Of a stretch of 64,000 bases of DNA, positions 55,988 to 64,000 are shown in pieces; positions within the stretch are counted from its first letter, which is position 1, and each line of letters starts with the position of its first letter. The notes below the pieces were generated by a model. That model saw only the letters and a program-made list of their open reading frames with translations, did not search any database and was not told where the DNA came from. The DNA is taken from contig OX463778.1 of assembly GCA_949825025.1 (NCBI GenBank), positions 1 to 64,000 of the forward strand, in the 5' to 3' direction. The translations under genes and the position numbers were made by a program. This stretch comes from Siphlonurus alternatus (Eukaryota; Arthropoda; Insecta; Ephemeroptera; Siphlonuridae).

Positions 55988-56362
55988 ATGCCGCCCAAGA
56001 CGAGTGGAAAAGCCGCGAAGAAGTCTGGCAAAGCCCAGAAGAACATCTCCAAGTCGGACAAGAAGGGCCGCAAGAAGAGGAGGAAGGAGAGCTACGCCAT
56101 CTACATCTATAAGGTGTTGAAGCAGGTCCACCCCGACACCGGCGTGTCCAGCAAGGCCATGAGCATCATGAACAGCTTCGTGAACGACATCTTCGAGCGC
56201 ATCGCTGCCGAGGCCAGCCGCCTGGCTCACTACAACAAGCGCTCCACCATCACGAGCCGGGAGATCCAGACCGCCGTGCGTCTGCTGCTGCCAGGAGAGC
56301 TGGCCAAGCACGCCGTGAGTGAGGGCACCAAGGCAGTGACCAAGTACACCAGCTCCAAGTAA
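55988..56362 (+). CDS. H2B: Histone H2B, unit 6
   Basis: 124 aa, identical protein. Confidence 0.98.
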   Translation: MPPKTSGKAAKKSGKAQKNISKSDKKGRKKRRKESYAIYIYKVLKQVHPDTGVSSKAMSIMNSFVNDIFERIAAEASRLAHYNKRSTITSREIQTAVRLLLPGELAKHAVSEGTKAVTKYTSSK

Positions 56363-56416
56363 GTCAGTTTTGCACTTCCAACATCATCGCTGCTGCTGCT
56401 GTATGTACATCGAAAA

Positions 56417-56432
56417 GGCCCTTTTCAGGGCC
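56417..56432 (+). terminator. Histone 3' stem-loop of H2B, unit 6
   Basis: GGCCCTTTTCAGGGCC, intact. Confidence 0.95.
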
Positions 56433-56884
56433 ACCATTCTTCTCTGTATAGCAGTTTTGGTACTAGCAATGTGTGCTGTTGTCAATTATTATTATTATTA
56501 TTATTTCTTATTATTGTTCTGACTTGTACATTGTGATCTATATATATGTATGTTTGTGCGCATGAAAGAGCTAATACAATAAAGTAAATTTGTGTTTGAT
56601 GTGTCTTGTGAATAAAAATCCTGCTCCGTGTGTCCATCGTGACGGTTCTGTGTGCGAGCCGCATGATGGGATTCCCGCTTTTATTCCATCGCCATCTTGT
56701 TGCATGCATACAACTGCAGCCTGGCTACCTGGGCCCGCCCGTTGGCTTGTATTTTGTACACTTTTTGTTTAAATAACTACATGGTTGTAGGTCGAAGGCA
56801 ATTTTTATTTTTTATTATCTCTTTACATATTATTATGTTTATGATACGATTGCTGCATTTTCACTCTCCCGCTAGTTGTTTGGT

Positions 56885-56900
56885 GGCTCTGAAAAGAGCC
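56885..56900 (-). terminator. Histone 3' stem-loop of the sixth gene, unit 6
   Basis: Minus-strand GGCTCTTTTCAGAGCC, intact. Confidence 0.93.
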
Positions 56901-56943
56901 GTTTCTGTAGTGATCGGAAAGGAACTTGGGATTTCTTGCGATT

Positions 56944-57141
56944 TTACTTCTTCTTGGTCGCCTTTGGCTTCGCTGCTGCCTTGGGCTTGGCCGGAGATGA
57001 CTTTGGTTTCGCAGCAGCCTTCCTTGCTTTCGATGGTGCCGCCGCCGCCTTTGGTTTTGCTGCGGGCTTTGCTTTTTTCACTTTTGCGAGCGCCTTCTTC
57101 GGCTTGCTTGCCTTCGCTGCCGGCGATTTCTTGGCGGCCAT
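56944..57141 (-). CDS. Sixth array gene (65-aa H1-tail-like protein), unit 6
   Basis: Protein identical to units 1, 3, 4 and 5. Confidence 0.87.
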   Translation of the reverse strand: MAAKKSPAAKASKPKKALAKVKKAKPAAKPKAAAAPSKARKAAAKPKSSPAKPKAAAKPKATKKK

Positions 57142-57856
57142 GCTAGTTATGAGCGACGAGTCGGACGTTGGCTAGAGCAGAGTAAAAATTTGCAGCAGCT
57201 CTCTCTCGGCTGCAGCTTCGCTAGTCATTTGACTACCACTAAAACCCCAACCTGATGTAAGTCTCTTTCTCTTGGCTCCACCCCTTTCAATTCGGCGCGT
57301 ACATTTTGAACGTTTGAATTGATGAGCATAAAATAACATATCAGATTGTGGGTGTTTGTTTAGGAACTGCGGAATGCAAGATGTTTGGTTTTTGTGATGC
57401 AGCATATTATATGATGTAGTTTTCTATATTTATCATCGTCATTACGCATTTTGAAAATTGAATGTTTTTAGGGTCGTTTCAGGGTCAAGGGTGACCTGTC
57501 AGGTTACACCAAAACCAAACACTTAAATCAAATGAAAATTTTAAAACTTTCAAAACCTTGCAATTTATAGTTGTTTTTATTATTAAGTTGTTCATTCAGA
57601 ATAACACATATCAGAAAGAAAAGAAACAACAATATGGAAAAAATAATTTGTCTACAAATATATATAAATAGGTCACTCAACCATATTGAAACACATTTGA
57701 AATAACACATAGCGGCGCGCCGCCCCCAGTGACGTCCTCGGGGATGTTCCCGAATTTTCACTTGCCAATTATCATCGTAAAATTTATATTAAAAAGAATG
57801 TTTACAGTCTTTTAGAATGAGGACTACAAGATTTTACCAAAAAAAAAAAAAAAAAA

Positions 57857-57933
57857 GTTAGGTCCGCCAGGAATCGAACTCGGACCTTTTGGTTGATAAG
57901 CCGACGTCGTAGACAACTTGGATCTTGCTCTTG
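57857..57933 (-). other. tRNA-like sequence, spacer of unit 7
   Basis: Same B-box-bearing sequence, retained despite the neighbouring spacer deletion. Confidence 0.4.
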
Positions 57934-58534
57934 GTTATAAAACTTAGGTTTAGTTGGCTTTATAAATTGCAATTTTTTGGGTGTTTTATAATATTTTAAT
58001 ATTACGAGCAAAGTTGCGCTATTTTTTTTTTTAAGCAATCTAGTACAATGGGAGATTGTTATTATTTAATATTGAGATTTAATTTTTATTTTTTATAATT
58101 TTAAAAAGGTCCCTCCGAGGACATTTGTGGGGGGACTTTGATGTCTATTCAAGTTTTGGGGCGAGGCATTAAATATTATCAATTCCTGTCGAATTTTATA
58201 ATCCTAGATTGCAAACTCTTTCAAACATTGCTTTTTTTTTTTTTTTTTTTTAACCTTCATTCCTACTCTTATAAATCCACAGATCTATATTATAGTTCAT
58301 GATCCTGGCATTTTACGCATCATTGTTATATAATATAGCCTTAATTCCCCCTGACCTCAAGTTGCTTCTAAAATATGCGTACTAACTTAAATGTCCTCAT
58401 CGGTACTATAAGCCGGACTATAATATACAGGCACACTGCATTTCGCTGCAACACAGACGCGCACCACCCGAGACCAACAAACAAACAGCAGCACCACAAC
58501 AAGATGCAGCAACACGCACAAATCACTGCAAACT

Positions 58535-58572
<38 letters not shown>

Positions 58573-59047
58573 TGTTGATGATGCAGGACAAGCTCTCGGT
58601 CGGACGCTTTAGTCTATGTTCATGTACACATGTTATTTAATAATAAAAATGATACGACGATTAATACTTACTTGCAACGCGGACTGCAAGTATGTTAATT
58701 ACCATGTAATGCTATTTTGTTTTTCTATGACTAATTTTTTTTTTAACCGATGCATTGTATTATATATTATACTTCTTGCTAATGTGATGTTAAACTCTCT
58801 TCACTTTTTGATCTTCTCTATTAATAATTTTTTCAGCCTAGTTTTGACGTGATCGGAGTGTCTTGCCTCAGTGTGCTGTCGTGATAATTATTGAATAAAT
58901 ATATCATATAATACATGGTTCAGCAAGAATATAAGAAGACTGTACTTTATAGATTCCTTTATGTTTTTTTTTGATTTCAAAGCTTGGTCGGAAAAAAATT
59001 GAAACTGAAATTTTAGTTGCAACGGAGGATATTGCACTATATTAAAT

Positions 59048-60112
59048 TAGGGCTGTAAATAACCGAGGAAAAAGTTTAACCGGTGACCGTCAACTTTTAA
59101 CCGGTTTTTAATCAAACCGAAGTTCGATTAAAAACCGCCAAGAATTCTGAAAATGTTTGATCGATTAAAAAAACCGTCTAATCGATATAGGTTAATTTTA
59201 TTCGATCGGTTAATTATTTGAATTTATTTGATCGGTTAATTTAACCGAAACGGTTAACTCTGCGCCATCGGTTATTTTTTGGCAATTATCACGTTAAATT
59301 AAGATATATTTAATACAAATACCATTAATATTGCATACACAAAACTGAATATAGAATATTATTCTTCCTTATATCAACATCATACATTAATTAAAAACAT
59401 TAAAATTAAAATAACAGCTAATGGATTTTATTATTATAAAGTATATAGTTAGTATAACATTAAAAATTATAACATAAATATCTTTAATCAATTATTGTTG
59501 TTAATATTGATATTGTTTATTTAACATGCATTATTGAATATGGTTACATTTCAGTGTCACGATTGCATTCTATTTTTGTGTGTGTGTGGGGGAATGGGGG
59601 GGATGAATTGAGAAATTTAATTCTTTTCTGAACTGTTCTCTATATATCATATTATAATATTTTTTTTTTTGAGAATGACACTCGAATTCCTTTTTTTCTT
59701 TATTATAATAGTTCATAAAATATGTTTTTTAGTTGATTACCTAAAAACGGAAGTTGAACGATAGTTCAACTTACATTGTCAAAAATATAGGTAAATGATA
59801 TGTATTTATAATAAATTGTTATGTTTGAGAGGATGGTCAAATACCTTTTATATCCTGAATGGAATTCACGTGTCAATTATTTTTTTTGCATTTTAAAAAT
59901 TCATAAAAAGAATTAACCGCGGTTACAAGTGCTTAAAATTATGACACGGCTAGAAACGGTTAAAATTGACTATCGGTTAATTTTCAATTTTAATCAAAGT
60001 TCGGTTAAATGGTTAAATTAACCGTAACCTCGAGTAGCAGTGTTTTATGAAAACGATTAACCGTGGGATTTTAACCGGACGGTTAATCAACCGGTTAAAA
60101 TTTACAGCCCTA
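59048..60112. mobile_element. hAT-type non-autonomous element rich in AACCGGTT-like motifs
   Basis: 1065 bp. Both ends read TAGGGCTGTAAAT inward (13 of 13). The 8-bp target duplication is TATTAAAT/TATTATAT (59040-59047 and 60113-60120, one mismatch); the empty site TATTATAT is seen in the other units. Terminal regions carry many TTAACCGGTT-like blocks that could pair with each other, and the centre is AT-rich. No transposase is encoded. Confidence 0.88.
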
Positions 60113-60839
60113 TATTATATCAGCGCAGCCATAGCGTGCCGCATGGTGGTGTCGGCACATTATAGACTAATAATATGTTGTAAAAGTAGCTTAGTTGCAG
60201 CTGTACCAAATCAATGCTGCCGCATAATGAACATTTTTGTTGCAAACCCTTCTCCGAGAAACATGGGTGCATAATAGAATGACACAGGAAAAATAAGAAT
60301 GTTGCATGAGCGATGCTGTGCCAGCTGTTCGACAGCATCGTGTTTTGCGTTCTGTATTAAGACACCGCGAAGCGTATACGATTGATTTGATGATGCAATA
60401 TGACAACTATGATATGAATTTTGATAAAAAGTGAAGAAAGCGTCCGTTGAAAGAGGTGAGCCTCTCCTGTGAAGTCAAATACGCGTGACGCTATGTATGC
60501 GAGTCGTTCTTCTCTAAGTATTTCATGATAAAATGGAACTTTGTTGTATAAACTTCACGAATCGGCTCTAGGGGCAGGGAGTGGAAAACCCACGTTACGA
60601 GGTGGAGCAGCGACGACACTTGAATAACTGCCACAGGACTCGTAAAGTGTAAGAGAAGACGAACATAAAGCACGGTCGCTGCGAACTCAACTTTGATTCA
60701 GCTGTGGAGCTTGGGTGTCTTCCATCAGGTTGATACTTTTATGTTAGGCGAAAGAGCTAGAAAGGCGAGCGGGAAACAAGTTGTGCTCGCTGCTTCTTCG
60801 TGTTTACCGTCTCCTAGCTCTCTTTCACCTCGACGCATC

Positions 60840-61457
60840 ATGGCTGACACCGCTGCACCCGCTGCTGCACCAGCACCCGCTGCCTCTTCTCCTGCAAAGG
60901 CCAAGAAAGCACCCAAGAAGGCCGGTGGGGCGAAGAAGCCCGCCGCGAAACCGTCTCACCCGCCCACCGCTGACATGGTCAAGAGTGCCATCAAGAGCCT
61001 GAAGGAGCGCGGCGGCTCGTCGCTGCAGGCAATCAAGAAGTACATCTCTGCTACGTACAAGGTGGACGCAGAGAAGCTTGCTCCTTTCATCCGCAAGTAC
61101 CTCAAGTCCGCAGTGGCTTCTGGCGCGCTCGTACAAACCAAGGGGAAGGGCGCTGCCGGTTCATTCAAGCTGAGTGCGGCCGCTCCCAAGGAGAAGAAGG
61201 TGGCCACCAAGAAGCCTGCTGCCGCCGCTGCAAAGAAGACCAAGGCCCCGGCCGCCGCCGCCAAGAAACCCAAGACCGCAGCCGCCAAGAAGCCCAAGTC
61301 ACCCAAGAAGGCGAAGGCAGCAGCTGCCAAACCCAAGAAGGCGCCCTCCAAGGCGAAGAAGGCTAAGCCAGCAGCGTCCAAACCAAAGGCCCCCAAGCCC
61401 AAGAAGGCAGCGGCGAAGCCCAAGGCAGCTGCCAAGCCCAAAGCAGCCAAGAAGTAA
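60840..61457 (+). CDS. H1: Histone H1, unit 7
   Basis: 205 aa, identical to unit 3. Confidence 0.97.
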   Translation: MADTAAPAAAPAPAASSPAKAKKAPKKAGGAKKPAAKPSHPPTADMVKSAIKSLKERGGSSLQAIKKYISATYKVDAEKLAPFIRKYLKSAVASGALVQTKGKGAAGSFKLSAAAPKEKKVATKKPAAAAAKKTKAPAAAAKKPKTAAAKKPKSPKKAKAAAAKPKKAPSKAKKAKPAASKPKAPKPKKAAAKPKAAAKPKAAKK

Positions 61458-61500
61458 GCAGTGTCTATTTTATTGCATTTGCTCGTCTAGCTACTGAAAA

Positions 61501-61516
61501 GGCCCTTTTCAGGGCC
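61501..61516 (+). terminator. Histone 3' stem-loop of H1, unit 7
   Basis: GGCCCTTTTCAGGGCC, intact. Confidence 0.95.
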
Positions 61517-61955
61517 ACCAAACATTTCGCGAAGTGTTTTCTTTGCTAGCAAAACTATACCTTGCGTTTTCACCATCGTTTAATTCGTACTTAAAACCTT
61601 CACTATCACATAGCATTACAATATGCAGAACGGGGAGGGCATCAGTTTATAGCATGAGGTGGAAGAGCAGTTCCTTCTTTATTTTATTCTTTATTCCTCA
61701 TAATGTTTCGGTAACGGAAACACACGCCACGTATGCACACTGCAGTGGATACCTTCCCTGCATAAAACATCGACAGTTCTCATCCATAACGTACTGTGGC
61801 GGTAACGCAATAGTAGGACGACAGGAGTAAAAAAAACAAACACTCAAAGCATGCAACTATTCAATGACTGCCATATAATATACACGTAATAAAATGTACT
61901 CACGCGATTCAGCAGATGAATTGCTAACTAAAGACCCGTTCTATAGTAAAATAGT

Positions 61956-61971
61956 GGCCCTGAAAAGGGCC
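61956..61971 (-). terminator. Histone 3' stem-loop of H3, unit 7
   Basis: Minus-strand GGCCCTTTTCAGGGCC, intact. Confidence 0.95.
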
Positions 61972-61999
61972 TTTTCGATGTCGGTGATGGGCAGGCAAA

Positions 62000-62467
<468 letters not shown>

Positions 62468-62584
62468 TTATGAACTAAACCACGCCCCCTTACAGCTAAC
62501 TGACAATCTGGCGTCTGCGATTGGCCAACGGAGGGTATCCTCTGAACGGTTCGTATAACGTTAACTAGTCGAGGCTCCACGTAG

Positions 62585-62947
<363 letters not shown>

Positions 62948-62993
62948 GCTGCTGCTGCATACACCTCGCTCGCTGCCAGACCAACATCGAAAA

Positions 62994-63009
62994 GGCCCTT
63001 TTCAGGGCC
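62994..63009 (+). terminator. Histone 3' stem-loop of H4, unit 7
   Basis: GGCCCTTTTCAGGGCC, intact. Confidence 0.95.
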
Positions 63010-63647
63010 ACCACGAATCTCTGCAGAGTGTCTTTTTAGTGAGCAATGCGCGTGAGTACAAGTGTATCGTTATTTGTGATTAGGTTTATAGCTGTTCCTT
63101 GTGATTCGACTTACTTTTTCTGTATGCATGAAATAAGTTGTTTTTATCGGTTCATTTTCGTATCAGTGTCATTATTTTGAAGGGACGAATATATATAATG
63201 TACGGAGTGTAGGCCCGACTCGGTTGTATTGCCAAGTGATGAATATAGGAAAACTGAATAAAAAGAACAAGGATCATGATGCACGCGCTATCTATATAAT
63301 ATTGCAGTTGTACAACAGATGCACAATATGCGTGTAGTTTCATACTCTCCCGAGACCTATCTTGGTCGAGAATGATTAAAAAAATAAAAATATCCCTGAC
63401 TAACACGGTCGTGCATGTATGCATCATATAATACACTGGAAGTGCACTGCTCACTGTCCTCACAAAGTGATGCCGCCCAAGATTATGTACATACTGCGGC
63501 TGTGTCACACAAAATTAACTGTAGCAAATTACAAACCAATAGACAACACTAACTGCAGGCGAGAAAATAACGATGATAAATGCTCACTCACCTCGTTGTT
63601 GCACCATAATTGCTAGTGGAAAAGAACTCTATACAGAAATATATGGT

Positions 63648-63663
63648 GGCCCTGAAAAGGGCC
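63648..63663 (-). terminator. Histone 3' stem-loop of H2A, unit 7
   Basis: Minus-strand GGCCCTTTTCAGGGCC, intact. Confidence 0.95.
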
Positions 63664-63695
63664 TTTTCAATGCAGCAGACAGCGATGGTTGATGC

Positions 63696-64000
<305 letters not shown>

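Larger units (their letters stand above)
57142..60839. other. Spacer between the sixth gene of unit 6 and H1 of unit 7, with a deletion and an insertion
   Basis: About 565 bp present in the other spacers, including the C tract, is missing at about 57579, and about 10 bp more near 57527. A T31 tract ends at 58569. A 1.07-kb hAT-type element is inserted at 59048. No host gene is seen. Confidence 0.8.

Overview
The window is a stretch of a tandem replication-dependent histone gene array from an animal nuclear genome. An arthropod, most likely an insect, is suggested by the H4 start (MTGRGKGG), the Drosophila-like H2B, the alternating gene order, and the Jockey and I-group retrotransposons together with hAT and piggyBac-like non-autonomous elements. 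The species cannot be named from the sequence alone.

The repeat unit is about 7.9 kb and strictly alternates strands: H1(+), H3(-), H4(+), H2A(-), H2B(+), then a sixth small gene (-). It encodes a 65-residue Lys/Ala/Pro-rich protein that resembles an H1 C-terminal tail without the globular domain. All six genes are intronless and end in a histone 3' stem-loop. They form three divergent promoter pairs (sixth gene/H1 across a 3.2-kb spacer, H3/H4, H2A/H2B) and three convergent tail-to-tail pairs. Seven units are touched. Unit 1 runs 1-7574. Unit 2 runs 18043 to about 21160 and lacks H1 and H3. Units 3 to 6 are complete, though unit 4 carries an insert between H3 and H4. Unit 7 is cut by the window end inside H2A. 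Coding sequences are nearly identical between units, as expected from concerted evolution. A few amino-acid changes occur in units 1, 2, 3 and 7.

Mobile elements interrupt the array. A Jockey-type non-LTR family (element A) is present three times: a near full-length copy at 7575-18042, a 5'-truncated copy at 33835-35850, and a 134-bp 3' stub at 4312-4445. All three are on the minus strand, and each 3' end sits 25-40 bp upstream of the ATG of a minus-strand histone gene. The large copy joins the sixth-gene leader of unit 1 to the H3 leader of unit 2, so about 4.8 kb (spacer, H1, H3) is missing. An I-group retrotransposon with RNase H (element B, 12646-17948) is nested in the apparent 5' UTR of that copy. 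A 2.4-kb TTAA-flanked piggyBac-like foldback element with two nested hAT-type MITEs lies in the unit 6 spacer. A 1.07-kb hAT-type non-autonomous element lies in the unit 7 spacer. Each spacer also carries a tRNA-like sequence and length-variable homopolymer tracts.

The main candidate for something undescribed is the six-gene organisation itself: a conserved sixth replication-dependent-histone-type gene for a tail-only linker-histone-like protein. It comes with a shared AGCAA element about 30 nt beyond every stem-loop, and with a retrotransposon family that repeatedly lands at histone 5' ends.
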